From Tetrastigma voinierianum (Eukaryota > Streptophyta > Magnoliopsida > Vitales > Vitaceae), in assembly GCA_016808115.1 (NCBI GenBank), contig JAEQBH010007373.1:62001-126000 (forward strand): 64,000 nt of DNA, given 5' to 3'. Shown here piece by piece: positions 49,111 to 62,367 of the stretch. The notes under the pieces are model-generated. The model was not told the DNA's origin, searched no databases, and saw nothing but the letters and a program-made list of their open reading frames with translations. Positions within the stretch are counted from its first letter, which is position 1. Each line of letters opens with the position of its first letter. The translations under genes and the position numbers were made by a program.

Positions 49111-50047
49111 GTTCACCTCGGAGACTACGGCAGAGATTCATATGCGGACATACGTCTACTTCAGTCACATTGGCTTGAGGGCGTTTCTTCTTCGGATTCC
49201 CTTGTTCCTTGCGACTACGACAGTCCTTAGCACGGTGCCCTTGCTTGTTGCACACATAACACTTGCCTGGGAACTTCTTCATAGGACCTTGCTTAGGACC
49301 GTTGCCATTGTGCTTCCTCTTCTTGGGATTGTGGGAGGTCTGCCCATGTTCCACAACATTGGCCTTGGATTCTATGAAGCCCTTGCCTGCCTTCTTCTCA
49401 AATGCACGGTTGTCTTCTCTGTTAAACCTCTCGCCTATCAAGTCTTCAAGTCTCATTTCCTTCCGCTTATGCTTTAGGTAATTCTTGAATTCTTTCCATA
49501 GCGGTGGCAAATTTTCAATAATTGCAGCCACTTGGAATGATTCACTTAGAGACATCCCTTCTGCATGTATGTCATCACGAGAATCACTTCAATAGATCTT
49601 GAACTTGGCTGATCAACGTCTTGGAATCAAGCATCTTGTAGTCTAGGAATTTTCCCACTACAAACTTCTTGAGCCCTGCATCCTCGGTCTTGTACTTTTT
49701 GTCAAGAGTTCCCACAGTTCTCTTGCAGTATTGAAGGCGCAATACACATTATATAGTGTGTTGTCCAGGCCATTCAGGATGTAGTTGAGACACAAGAAAT
49801 CAACATGCTTCCATGCTTCCACGGCGGCAACCACTTGCATGTCAGTTTCATTTTCCTTCAATGCGGGAGCATCCTCTTGAAGAAGCAGGGCCCAGAGAAT
49901 CAGGTGGGTCCATTAGAACAGCATCTTTGTTGCCACCTTTTGGTCGGTTCCGGTGAACTTTTCCGGCTTCTCTCCATGACTCACAGTCATTGGCGCCATA
50001 ACAGGCGTTGGAGGAGGCACCACAGTCGGGGTAGAATCAGTAGTCAT
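49100..50047 (-). pseudogene. Copia-A gag
   Basis: The start is the ATG at 50,045-50,047, whose product begins MTTDSTPTVVPPPTP, typical of copia Gag. Next come a GEKPEKFTGTD block and a GLDNTLYNVYCAFNTARELW block (about 49,700-49,770). The longest open piece is 49,088-49,555 with LPPLWKEFKNYLKHKRKEM and the zinc knuckle CYVCNKQGHRAKDC (about 49,210-49,260), then a basic tail. Gag builds the particle that holds element RNA and enzymes. Frame breaks occur near 49,940 and at 49,560-49,660. The protease follows without a clear break, as in a single copia polyprotein. Confidence 0.9.
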
Positions 50048-50854
50048 TCTACTGAACCAAATTCTGTTTGCACAAACAATATATTAAATTAATAAAAGGA
50101 CTTAGCCAATTGCTGAATAAAACCAGTCTTGAATAAAAGTGGCTACTATTCACAAAAACAGTATCTTAAAAATTAACAAATGTGACTTAGCCAAATTATG
50201 AGTACAAATATATATTAAAACAAACAGATTATTGTTTTTTTTTTTTCAGAATACAGTATCTTAGCAGAATACGATCTTAAAAAATTCAATAAAATATTAA
50301 GCAGCCAAATTCTGATCACAAATAAATATTTTTTAAGAAGAATCTGAGTATCTTAAAAAAATTGCTTAGCCAAACACTGAGCAAAACAAATAAAATATAT
50401 TTCAACCAAACAGATTTTCTTTTTTCCAGAAATAATCCAATAAACCAATATACGAATTCTGTCTGTGTAAAAATCAATAAACAATAAACCAATTACAGAA
50501 ATAATCAATAAATCAACTTATATATGCAAAGAAAATATATTTAAACTAAACAAATTCTAGTCGCAGTAGATGTAATCCAAACGGCACTGTAGTAAAAAAC
50601 TAACAAAATGACATAATCAAAGCGATTTTTTTATTTTCAAGCAAAATGCAGCAAAGAAGGTTAAGAGCAGAGCGTTCTTGCAAAAAAAAAAAACCCAGAA
50701 CAGAGCGTCGTTTTGCAGCAGAAACAGAACAAAACGTATTCTATTTTGAATTTTATGTAAACGGAAAAAAAACCAGAAATAAAAAAAAAAAAAAAAAAAA
50801 GTACTTGTATGGGCAAAACCAGAAATAATACTTGTAATCTAGAATACAGATTAA

Positions 50855-50985
50855 AGTGCAGCAGAAAAAAATATTTTACAGTGCAGCAGAGAAAAAAAAT
50901 ATTTTACAGTGCAGCAGAAAAATAATTTTTACAGTGCAGCAGAAAAATAATTGTTTTACAGTACAGCAGAAAAATATGGTTTTGC
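50855..50985 (-). repeat. CAGCAG-type tandem repeat in Copia-A leader (copy 2)
   Basis: Five units of 25-28 bp start at 50,855, 50,880, 50,908, 50,933 and 50,960, each agt(g/a)cagcag plus an A-run and a TTTTAC-like end. Confidence 0.85.
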
Positions 50986-51034
50986 AAACTTGAGCAAAAT
51001 AATTAAACATACAGTGATTTAATTGTCTTAAGAA

Positions 51035-51703
51035 TGTTAGAAATTTTAGCACTGTTAAATATAACAATTCATGTAGCAGATGAACATTTAACACGGTTTG
51101 CAGGAAAAAAAAAAAAAACCAGAAAAGTCAGAACCTGTTTGCAGATCAAGTCTTGTGTTAGACACAATCTCCTTAAGACAATTATTGCCCTCGCAGTGGT
51201 GCTTCGAGTCTTTGGCAATTTGTCTCCCAGGATGAAATGATCTCCCAGCAATCGGAAAGCGCCGTTTGTTGGCTATCAGATGACCCATTTGTAAACTCTG
51301 TCTCTCTCGTATGAAATGAAATGAATGAATGTATGTAAAATTTGTATTTTCAAAATGAGAGAAGGTGTGGTCTTTATATAGACCTGCTCATGACTGTTGA
51401 TGGTCATGAAGCTTGGGGTCATGCCGTTGTGACAGTCATGGCGCTGGAAGTGTAATACGTTCATGGTGAAACGGACAAATTCGCGTCTTGGAGAAGATGC
51501 ATCAGTCCAACGGTAACCATTTTCACGGGGTGATGTTTGGAGGCAATTTCTAATTCACTCCTTAATGGTTTTGAGCAGCTCAATATATAATCTTCATCTC
51601 TCATGGAAGACACATTTATGTGGACCCACGGCTTTGTGGGATCCATTGTATTTACAGCTCAAAGATAAGCTAATTAATGTGCTCAAACCCATTTTTTCCA
51701 ACA
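51035..51703 (-). repeat. Copia-A 5' LTR (right), 669 bp
   Basis: Runs TGTTAGAAATTTTAGCAC to TTTTTTCCAACA. On the minus strand the bases inside it read TTCTTAAGACAATTAAATC, which is not the tRNA-iMet site found in Copia-C and Copia-D. Confidence 0.93.
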
Positions 51704-51708
51704 GTATG
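51704..51708. repeat. Copia-A target duplication, right
   Basis: GTATG directly after TTTTCCAACA; it pairs with 44,820-44,824 and is also seen in copy 1 at 2,450-2,454. Confidence 0.9.
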
Positions 51709-53690
51709 TACTACAGAGCCAAAAAAAATTTCTTTTATTTAGCGAGTCAAGCTTAGCCTCAATTGCTTGCTTCCATCTTACCTAGTCTGAGTGCTTTTGG
51801 CACTTTGCTATTGACTTAGGTTTTGTATCCAAATTATCATTCGAGGAATAGTAGACGATTCTGAGAGCAAATATGCCATCGTGATTGTAATAATTCTATT
51901 ATATATGTTTCTCGTATTCACATGAAATTCATGGCAATTTTCATATTTACATCAATATATCTGTTCATTTCCGAAAAATATTTTGATAAGGCCATTCCAC
52001 GGCCCTGAAGTATTATGATTATTTCGGGCAGGTGCAAATGTACTAGGATTGTCCTCTTCAGACAATCCTCTTGAAGGTTCTAGAAGTGATAGAGTTTCTT
52101 ATTAGATTTTGTTTTCTATGGATTCTCATCTTTGTGATAGGTCTCCCATGCAGGCGTTGAGGGCATCGATAAATATGTGATCCCTTGGGGACCTCCACTC
52201 TTTGTGGTGTGTTTACAACAGGTATATGAGATTTAGTCACTCCTTTGTGGTCAGTAAATGCATCTGGCATATTACTTGCTAAATATTGCAAGTTAATTAT
52301 CTTAGAGCTTGAGTTCGATGCGGCTAGTGAGTGGGATCTGTCATTAAAAGATCTTTACATTCCATGAAATTTCTCGGCACTCATTTAATTTTTGGTTCTT
52401 AAATCCCCATTATGCTGAAATGATCTTCATCTAATATGCGTCGGCTTCTTAGAGCTATAAATTGATCCTGTTTATGGGTTATAGCTATTTAAGAATAGAC
52501 GGAGATTCATAGTCAATATATATACTTAGCTTTCTCTAGGCTTCATAGAGGTACAGCAGGTGGTGATGATATAGGAACAGGCGCACATCCAAAGTTCGTG
52601 AATGGGGATCTTTGGTTCTTTGCCCGCACTCTTTGTTGAATAATCATAATGTTGATGGGCGGTTGAATTAGAGTAGTAGCATGCAAAGCGCATGCCCCAT
52701 AAGATATAGGTATTAAGTCAGAATGTTGTAACTAGCGATTCTGGCAATTAATTTGATGTGCTTAACAGAGTACTCATTTAGACCGTTACGGGTGTGGAGC
52801 GTGAGAACCTTATGCTCCCTTTGTCTTAGAATGCCATACGATAATCATTAAATAAGATGTGAATTCACCGACATTATCCATTCGGATGGATTTAATTGGA
52901 TAATCAGGGAATTGGGCTCTAAGTTACGATAAGTTTATTAGCTTGCTTAAAATGCAATGTGGATAATAAGCCCACATGAGTCCATCGGTGGAAGCATCAA
53001 TTAGGACAATGAAATATCAAAATGGTCCTGATGCTGGATGAATTGGTCCACATATATCTCCATGAAGCCTTTCAAGGAAAATAGGAGATTCTATTCCAAC
53101 TTTAGTATGAGAAGGTCGTACTATGAGTTTTCCTTCGGCACAAGCTTCACAAATAAATTTATTTACATAAGGGATTCTACTGCTTGGCATATTATGCCTA
53201 ATAGAATTAGTCAAAATCCGACACATCATGTTTTTCCCAAGATGACCCAATTACTCATGCCATAATTTGAATGAATATGAGTCATTAAATTTTAAACTCA
53301 TCGTAGCATTGTGATGAGAAGGTGGAGTGCATGTATAATACTGTCAGAAGAACTTTTAGACTATTTCCTTTGGCATCCTATTGATCGATTCATGAGGAGA
53401 TATTCAATATTATTTTCAGTTTCGGTTTCAGTGTGAAAACCATTCGATCGGATGTCCTTAAAACTGAGAAGGGTACATGTGGATTGTGGATATAGTGGAG
53501 CATCATTGATAATTAGTTTTGTACCCATATGGAGGATTAGTGAAGTTCTTTCGGAGCCCTCTATTAAAACTACCATTTGCAATTGTAGTAACACTTCCTC
53601 TTTTCTCAGTTAAAGTGTGAAGTTTCTCTTTGAGGATTATTGTGTGGTAGAACTATCTACCAAGCATAGAATACCCTGTTGATCTTCATG
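51709..53690 (-). pseudogene. Copia-B protease/integrase half (copy 2)
   Basis: The counterpart of 2,455-4,480. The minus-strand segment 53,017-53,250 keeps the pre-integrase/integrase start with CEACAEGKLIVRPSHTKVG and LHGDICGPIHPASGPF. 53,361-53,594 holds the protease-to-integrase linker with GSERTSLILHMGTKLIIND and LLSFKDIRSNGF, better preserved than in copy 1. The protease start (CLVDSS) is near 53,665. A later integrase to RT linker lies at 52,058-52,291 (MPDAFTDHKGVTKSH). The RT begins at about 51,730-51,780 and is cut by Copia-A; it continues at 44,819 and leftward. Several stops make it non-functional. Confidence 0.87.
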
Positions 53691-53866
53691 GAGTTTGTTA
53701 TCGAATTTTTTTTTATTCCATATATTTACATTGTTCCTTAAAGAAGGGGTTATTTTCTTGCGAAAATAAGATGAACATTTTTGTCAAAATCGGGCCAAAA
53801 ATTGATGAAGGGTCAGATTTCAACTTTTTGGGTTTTCAAAAAGTCATTTAATCAAATGACCCCCTT

Positions 53867-55943
53867 TACATGGGCAGAAATTCCAATTTACGGAATAAGG
53901 GCAAAATCGTAATTTTGATTCTGAAATTGTAGTACGGTTAAAAAATCCATAATTAATTCTCTAGATCTCGGATGATGAAGCAGGATGTGTTGGAATCTTC
54001 TATGAAATCTAGTTATACGTAAATTTCGTAATTTTAAGACGGTGGTGGCCGTTTTGAGCATCGCGATTCCGGGTCGTAAATCGATTTTTCGGCGGCGAGC
54101 CTTTATGCGAGCACATGTCTCTTTCGTATATAAGTGGTATAGTAGAAATGATGAAAATGGACGGCCGAGATAGTGCCGAATATCAAATCTGAGAAAGGAG
54201 GGACAAAATGGTCATTTTCAAGGTTGATTTAAGTCACAAAAGACAAAAGAGGGAATAGTGCTTCTTCTCCCTCAAAAGCAAAGACCAAAAAACGTGAAAT
54301 GAAAACCAGAAATCCAGCAGCCACCATTTTTGAGAGAATTGCTTTAGAGAGAGAAACTTCTCTCTAAAAATCGCAATCAAATAGTTGGCGGTCGGTAATT
54401 AAGAAGGGGAAGGTATTCTCACAGCGGTGGGGGACAACATGTGGACCAGTTGGTTTTGGTAACCTCCAAGTGGATTTTCTCACCCTTGTGTTTCTTCCCA
54501 TTTTAAGGGTTTTTCGATGTTTCGATGGGTTGGTTGGGCGGAGTGAGGGGCAGTTTGATCGATCCCAACATGGGGCCAGGGTGTGGGAATTTTCTTGGGA
54601 TTTTTGGGTTGGCGTGACTGCCAGGCAAGTGGGCATTTATTGTGGGTGGCATTAAATCGTGCTTGGAGCCTGATAAAGGCCCGGGAATGGGCAGCTTGAT
54701 CGGCCTAAAACATAGGACAGTGTTAAATTTTGGAAGAAGGTGGGCAGCCGTGTTTGCTCCACATTTGTTTAGGGGCATTTGGGAGTAGTTTGAGTTTTAA
54801 CTTGTGTATTAATGGTTGTTTGAGTATGCATTGGGCGGGGGAATGGCCGTGGATTTCGGGTTCAACGGTGACCATGTTTTTATATTACCGGGAATGATGA
54901 AAAGTTTCACTATTGAATATCTTTCAATATATATTTTAAGCAAATGTTTGGCAGTGATTTAAGTCATTGATGTGTGATCATTATCCATATGAGCTAATTT
55001 TGATGTTTGAAATAGTAATTACATAACTGTTTGTGTGATTTAATTTTATGCGGTATATTCATGTTTATATATTTGCATGGGTTAAGGTGAATTAGAAGCT
55101 GGCATACATGCGTTCATATCTGCTGGAACATCCCACAGGAATATAGGAGTTAGTGCATGAGATGAGTCTCTAGAAACAAGTTCGGAGGGTAGTCTAAAAT
55201 GTTAATAATCGGAGGGTGATCCAGCTAAATAATATATATATCAACCGTCAAGATGTGGTTGAATCATTCATTCGCCGGAGGGTAGTCCCTGATTAAATAA
55301 TATATCAATCATTGGAAGCATTGGTGATATATATACATGGAGAGATTTGTCCACTAATAAATCAATAATTCTCATACAGAAACTGGCGAGTGTGAGAGGG
55401 AGTCGGTGAGGACTCGGGATGCGAGTTAGTCATGTAGACATTCAAGTAGGATCATGCATTTGCTTGAGATGTGTGTTTAAATTGGAACCACGCTTGGGTG
55501 GTGAGTAGCCGCCCAGGGCGATTCTCCTCTTGAGCTTTGGCTCACCCCGAATCATGGGATCCCCTTTTCCACAGTGCGGGGCGTGCAGGAGGCATTGATC
55601 TGGTGAGTTTGAAGAAAGCGGGATTGTGAGCGTGACTTCGTACATGTATTAAAAATTTCTCTAATCTTAATATATGTATTGTTTGAAGTAAATATTAACT
55701 CTTGAAACTATTGGATATAGTTTGGATATATTGTATTTGAAGTAGGTTGATGTAGGCCCAGTGACATGGATCTATATATTGCATATATTATTTAGTTAGG
55801 ACTGAGTGAATGCAGTTACACTAGTTTGGGTAAATACATTTGAGAGACTCTGCTTGATTTTTAAATGTCTTCGGGTCACGGAGCATTCACGAATATTCCT
55901 CGGGTTAATGGTGATCAAACGGATTTGGGTTTTGAGCGTCACA
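53867..55943 (+). mobile_element. Gypsy-type LTR-like block present only in copy 2
   Basis: Copy 1 reads straight through here (ATCAAATGACCC, then TTCTGTTAATCAC at 4,629-4,652), while copy 2 has about 2.1 kb in between. The left end (TTTACATGGGCAGAAATTCC) and the segment with CTAGATCTCGGATGA resemble the reverse complement of 33,980-34,096. The right end GGGTTTTGAGCGTCACA resembles the other end of that LTR family. Internal matches include a GCATGAGATGAGTCTC block at about 55,156. This fits a solo LTR in plus orientation. The flanks CCCTT and CTTCT do not form an exact target duplication, so loss from copy 1 is not excluded. Confidence 0.65.
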
Positions 55944-58900
55944 CTTCTGTTAATCACATCCCTCAGTAACCTTGGACATGATATTTTGTAGTACTTCACC
56001 AAATCCTAGAACACAAATCCAAATTATTTTGTATTGAGATTATAAGAGGTGAAGTCGACAAGGATATTCATCAGCGGAACATCACGCCTTCATTTATTAT
56101 TCTAGCCATGTTGCTTTCGTTTGCTATCAACTATCTGTGTGTTTTGCATTGATGGAGAGTAAATTTAGATAACATCATGACTTGATAGATAAATGATCAC
56201 TTGCTAATCTATGGATAGAACTATTTTCACGCATGTTTATGGAACAAGAGGGGTTTAGTACCAATCAAAGTTAGTGAACCATGTTCATATACCAAACCTT
56301 GAAATACTAATATGTTTATATAATTCTTGGAACATTGTGCCAAGCCTCTATTATGAATTATTGGACCCGATAGTATAATCCGGACATTCATTCATTCTTT
56401 ATACCTCCACTATGTGATAGTCTCAATGCAAATCCATAAAGACACTGATAATTGAGTAGTGCGAGAGAAAAATAAGATGGCAAATAACTATATGGCATCT
56501 AATATTCGCATAAGTAACCTGCGAGAATGGTAGTCTTAGAATATCATCAAAAAACTCGATCTATTATATCTATTTTGTCATTCATGATCAAATATACGGT
56601 CGGGAATCATCAATGTAAACATATATACAAGCGATCAAAATTACATCCCGAATTGAAAAGTGATCAAAATCAAAAGCACAAATAGCATAAATATTCATAA
56701 TTTGGAAAAATATCGTTTCATAGGGTGATAGAGCATATCTGATAACATGTTGTAAAATAAAGAAGAAAAAAATGGGCCAGACTTATTGGAGGAAGAAAGA
56801 AATGTGGACGACTAGAGAGAATTGCATATTCTTTGGATTCTGTCCAAGGTGTATTGAGGGGCCCATTTATAGGCTTTTGATACATGTATCTAGAGCTAAA
56901 GTCTTCATAATGGTGCCATAAAGCAACCATAGCCAGTATTATCTAAGAGATTAAAGGTCCGCTATAATGGTCAATATAAGCATCCATAATAACCGTTATC
57001 TCTGAGTTTCACGAATCTTCGGTATGGATGAATCTGAGGAACAGGATATCAAGTGAATGAATAATATGCAGATAGATCAAGATCGTCTAATGAATCTTCA
57101 AGGTTCATTGGATGAAACATATGAATCTTCAGAAGTTGAAGGGTCCCTTTTACATTCCTTGAATCTATTTAGTAATGTCCATACTCTTATATTTATAACA
57201 TTTCGTTTATTATTACGAATATTAAGTAGATAATGAGAAAGGTACCAAAATATTCAATACTAGATTGCATTCAATACATTTTAAAGTATAGAATAAATTA
57301 TGAGTATTGAAATAATTTCTTAAGTAATTAAATTATTAAATAATATATTGATAATTTATTTTATTAAATTAATTTAAATTTTAAAATAGTAGAGACCTTA
57401 TTATTAGTGTTGTTAACACCAGGAATTTGTATAGGTATAAGTTAAGGAAAATAATAATGACAGGAATTTGTATAGGTATAAATTAAGGAAAATAATAATG
57501 ATAGGAATTTTTATAGGCATAAGTTAGGAAAATAATAATGATAATTCAATTAGCTAATTAATTAATTAATTTAATGAATGAGGTAAAAATTGTTTCTAAT
57601 AGATATACCTAGATATAGAATTGAAATAAGAAATAAAATCAGAAGACATGCATTTGGATCTAAAGGTTGAAGACATTTTCTATATAAGGATATTTATATT
57701 TGTTTTTCATAGATTTCTTTGATGTAGATTCTTTAATTTTCTTTCGATTTAGATGAAACCACTTGAAAAGTCAGATTTAGATTCCTTTATCAATTCTTTA
57801 AAAAAAAATAGAAATAAAATAAGAATTGGTGGTGTCATATTGATTACTTTGAGTATAGAATAGAAAAAGTATTTAAGGATAATTTTTGAAAGAAAATAAT
57901 AATAAACAAATAAGATAAATTTGAAAAAAATTTGAATTTTGTATAAATGTATTTGATAAGTATTTAAAGATATATGTTTGGCAAGTAAATATTTATTAAA
58001 GTTAAGAATTTATTAGATAAGAATATGATTAGAATAATTATTTAGCAATTAACGGAAATAGATCAGATTTAATAATACTTGTTGTCAAGCATGATAATTG
58101 TTGAGTAAAAATGCTAGATGAGTATTGTAATAATATAATTTGTAAAATATTATTAATATTATTTCTTTCAAGTAAAGATTTAGTTCGGATTAAGAGCATA
58201 AAAATAAATAAATTATTAGAATAGATCAAGAAGAATGAGTTTTATAAAATTTGTAAAAGCGCCTAATTTAAATAGTTATCATTTGAACGAGTTGTCAATA
58301 TGTTGAGGTGAACAAAAAATCATGTTATTAGATAACACCTCCATCGAAATTTTATAAAACATTAGGAAGCGCGTAACTTTATTATTATGAATTAAAATTA
58401 AAAAATAATATCATTGTTAGAATATCAAATTAGAAGTTTAAGAATAAATAAGTAATGATGATGATTTACTTCATATTATTTTAAGAGAAATATTTCATTG
58501 AGGTGATGTGGATTAGCTCTTTCAAAGCTTTTGAGTTCTCCTTTGAGGTAAGGATATTATCACGGATCTTTAAAAGAAATTGTTTTGTTTTACTTCATTT
58601 GAGGTGAAAATTATTTTAACTAAATTTATATAATCTTGGATTATGAAAAGTTTTACTTTTTATTTTGATTATCATGGATCAAAAAGTAGTTTTTGTATGA
58701 TTGTACTTTGAGATTATTTTCTGAAGAAAATGTGGAATATGATGTTTTGTAATTTGAACTTTTGAATGAAATATTTGACTTTGGTTGGATTCGGCCTATC
58801 AGGGAATAATAGTTGACACTATTCGGCCCTTGTGGAATAATAGTGTGCTTACATTCCTTGGTGGCGAATGTAATTGATTTGAAGTGTTTGGTTAGTCCCT

Positions 58901-61504
58901 TGCCCAAAAGAACAATTTATGGCTAGCCACTCATTCAAAGATCCACGAGTACCTGGGCTCATTTGATTTTTGATAGTAGAAAAATATATTTGAAATGTAT
59001 TTGATTTGGACTGGATGTAAGTGTTTGAATAAAATTTGATACTAAATTATTTGGATCATTGATATGAATTGAATTGGATGTGAGTGTTTGAAGTAAATTT
59101 TGTTAATGTTCAACTTATTTTGAATCTAAAGTTTGATAGAAAAACATCTCCTATTTGTTATATGATTGAAAACTTTTGAATTCATGAAAATGTATTAGTA
59201 TTTCTTATTGAGCTTTAAGCTCCTCCCATTACGTTGACATATTTTGGTACTTTTAGTTTAGGAGTGATGGCTAGGTTGGGGATTCGTCATCATTAGGATT
59301 TGATTAGAACTTTATGTTGGATCATGTTGAATTAATAAGTTCATGTTTATGTGAAATGTTGGGTTTTAAAAGTTAATTGAGAAAGTCACTTGGATGATAA
59401 CATTCGTTTTTATATTAGTATAAAGCTGGATTTGGGAGATCCCAAATATTGTTATATTTTGAAACGACTTTATATGACATGTATAGTGGATATTTGAAAT
59501 ATTTTGTCGGCATGAAATTTTGAATTTGGAGGGAATTTATGAATTTAGAAAGTTGTACATTTACTTTGAACATGTTGGTAGTTGTAAAAATCTAGTTACA
59601 AGAAAGGTTGAGTAATCGTTCACACTTCAAACCTTGGGCAGAGCAGGGTGTGGTCATGATCTACCCCTAAAGGTGGAGTTTTGAGGCATAGCGATTGGTA
59701 TTATATATTAAGTAACTTTTTGAAGAAATCACATTTTTATATTTCAATAATATACAAAAAATTAAAAAAAGTAAATGTATAAATATAAAAAATTAAAATT
59801 GAAATTATAATAAGTTTAAGATAAGTTAAATGAGATATATTTAAAATCACAATTTATTAATTAAAATATATGAAATTTATTTTAATATTCATCTTGATAA
59901 TTACGATAATTAAATATAAATAGAAAATATAGATAATTCATGTATTAAAAATATATTTTTAGGATTTATTATAGTTTGAAATGAAAAAATATACAGGGTT
60001 TTTTAGCCCATTACATTAAACAAGCTTTACGTTCTTTTAAGTTTCCAGTTTACTAGTGGATACCTAACGTATTTTAAATTCTTTAATTTTATTTTCCTTT
60101 TTTTATATAACAAATTTCCATCGTGATAATGAATTACAGTAATTATGAAATTACGTTAGAAGTCAATTTGCGTAGCGATAATGAATTTGAGTATCAAGGC
60201 AAAATTTTAGGGGCGTTAAATTCAAAATTATGATAATTCAATGGAATATGGCATTATATATCGACAATATATAATACTTTTATCGATTCGTGGAATTTCA
60301 GTCCATCATTGTGTTGTGGACATTCGATATATATCGAATTTTTCAAATATTTTTACCATCATTTCTCCAATCGACTTTCAATTTTGATGTAATTAGCCGG
60401 TAATACACCGATATCAATATATCCGATATTTTCATCTTGAACAATATAGTAAACATTGAAAGGCCTCAAGCAAAATTCTCTGTCATTGTCAATTTAGGAT
60501 TTGGACTGGTGTAATGACTCGACCCTACTACAAAAGGAAGGCCAGTTGGGATCTCTTCAACGACCATATAGAAAATCAAAGCTAAGGAAATCCTACTTGA
60601 GAGCCAGCTCACTAGGTTGCCGGGATAATGATGACTTTTGCATCAAAGTAAGGCGAGGAAAGAAAATAATATTCAAAATTTTCATTATAAATCACATTTA
60701 AGAAAAAATATATAGTTTTATTAAAAGAAAGTAATCTAATTTACCAAAAATTTCAATTAAAATAAATTTGCTTCCTTATGGTGATTGGAAATATAAGAAA
60801 TAGGGAGGATTATGTTTTAAGGGTGGAGTGAACCTCAAAGTTCACCTAGTCCGTAATGACCATAAAAATTTTAAATGGCTGCATGCCTTTAAAAGATGTC
60901 ATATAAGTTCTGTTTTTTTTTTTTTTTAAATGAGAGTTATTACGTAGTACAGTGACCTAAAATCTAAAGCCCAGACCCAAAATATTGACTAAAAGATAAG
61001 TTCCAGGAAATTCTTCACAAATATTTTTAATTTTATTCTTAAATAATAATATAAATATAACGATAATTAAAAAGCCAGTAATATATTCACTTTACTTATT
61101 TTTAGATTTATTTTACAACAAAATATTAAAACAGTATTCTGAGTAGAATAATTTTCAAATATATTTATAAATATAAAAAATATATACAGTTAATTAAAAT
61201 TTCAAACTGCAAAACAAAATTTTATTTAGTAACATTTTGAACAGAACCTTAATATTTCCACAAAGCAATTGTAAATTATCACCTAATTTTTTAATTTGCA
61301 TACAAATGAATGAATGAATGTGAAAAAAAGTGCCTTGATTCAAACCAGATCCAATTCTCCCTCCGACAGAGGGGCAGGGCTTGCTGGAATCCCTCAATCT
61401 TAATTATTCATGGAATGTAAGAGAATAAGAAGTGGTGAAAATCAAACAAAAACCACCAAATACTAAATTATAACAAGACAGAACAAGCTTTAGCCAGTAT
61501 CACA
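55944..61504. other. AT-rich interval, no gene recognised (copy 2)
   Basis: Matches 4,642-10,293 in order. It has the same short open pieces at 55,930-56,160, the same triple repeat, and the same possible LTR-like tract (57,400-59,690). The GC-richer patch at 61,345-61,405 corresponds to 10,140-10,215 and may be the 3' UTR of the host gene. Confidence 0.5.
57423..57543 (+). repeat. Triple 41-42 bp tandem repeat (copy 2)
   Basis: Units start at 57,423, 57,463 and 57,504, matching 6,170-6,291. Confidence 0.85.
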
Positions 61505-61581
61505 CTACAGTCTTCTCCATAAATGGAGCAGAATCTGAGAGTGTCCACCGATCAATGGCATATTCAGAAGAGAAGTAGAAT
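61505..61581 (-). CDS. Host gene, last coding exon (copy 2)
   Basis: The CCCTGCAG acceptor and the terminal TAG (61,505-61,507) are kept as in 10,294-10,373. The exon is three bases shorter and its middle differs by small indels, so its frame differs from copy 1; one of the two versions must contain errors. The distance to the preceding exon (donor at 62,368) is about 790 bp. The protein is unidentified. Confidence 0.5.
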
Positions 61582-62367
61582 CTGCAGGGAATATAACAAT
61601 AAAAAGATGAGTACCTTTGCACTGACCTGTGAATGAAATAAGTTTGTCTGTCTTAAACAAATCTTCTTCTTAAAAACTAATGAAGTTCTTTTGAATTCTA
61701 TTCTAAGCTTTAATAAGAATTCTGTTTGTTTTTACACATCATCCTAAATATGATGATAAACTTTTCTGTTCAGTGCCTTATTGACATGGTGTGTGTACCC
61801 ACAACCGCCAAAGATGATTAAGAAGATCCATCATCATGGTGTATTATGCTGTTCGACGTTCTAAAAGGAGCTGATAATGCACAATGAATTTTGCCAACAA
61901 TCCCAGTGGAGCTTCCTTTTTTTTATATATTGCATTCAAGGCATGCATTGTGTAGCCTTCTTGCTTTGCTTAATAGCGGCGATATTACTGAGAAGGAGAT
62001 AATGGATATGACACAAAAAAATAGAGAATAGGTTTATTGCACTCAACCTTGTGCATAGTATTCCCACTAAAACACTGGTTTTCTTTTTAACTTACTGGTT
62101 TTTCTTTTTAACTGCTAACAAAAGTGGGCAATAATTTCAATGCAGCTCTATTTGTCAGGTCTTCTTTTATCATTTCTCATCCTCCATATCAATTATTAGA
62201 CAAAGTAATAAATAAATCTTTAAAACTCAGTTGTTGTTAAACAAATATAACAATGCACATTGCTGTATACATGATCAGAATTGCAGTTATGGGTTTTATT
62301 TTTCTTTTTAGAGATAATATAATTCAAGCAGAAATCAGTAAAGGTCTTAACAGAAATGAAAACTCAC

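Larger units (their letters stand above)
44825..51703 (-). mobile_element. Copia-A, complete Ty1/copia element, 6,879 bp
   Basis: A full-length minus-strand element with a 3' LTR at 44,825-45,526 and a 5' LTR at 51,035-51,703. Both flanks are GTATG (44,820-44,824 and 51,704-51,708). Gag and pol are recognisable in order from right to left. It inserted in the reverse transcriptase of Copia-B, which continues on both sides. The same insertion is present, cut by the window edge, at 1-2,449. The motif set is typical of Tork/Tnt1-like copia elements. Confidence 0.95.

Noticed and set aside
55930..56160. A minus-strand YYKISCP-like stretch (also near 4,690) resembling the start of plant peroxidases
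   Set aside because: It is one short motif with no distal His or calcium-site motif, no signal peptide in frame, and an inconsistent frame in the two copies.
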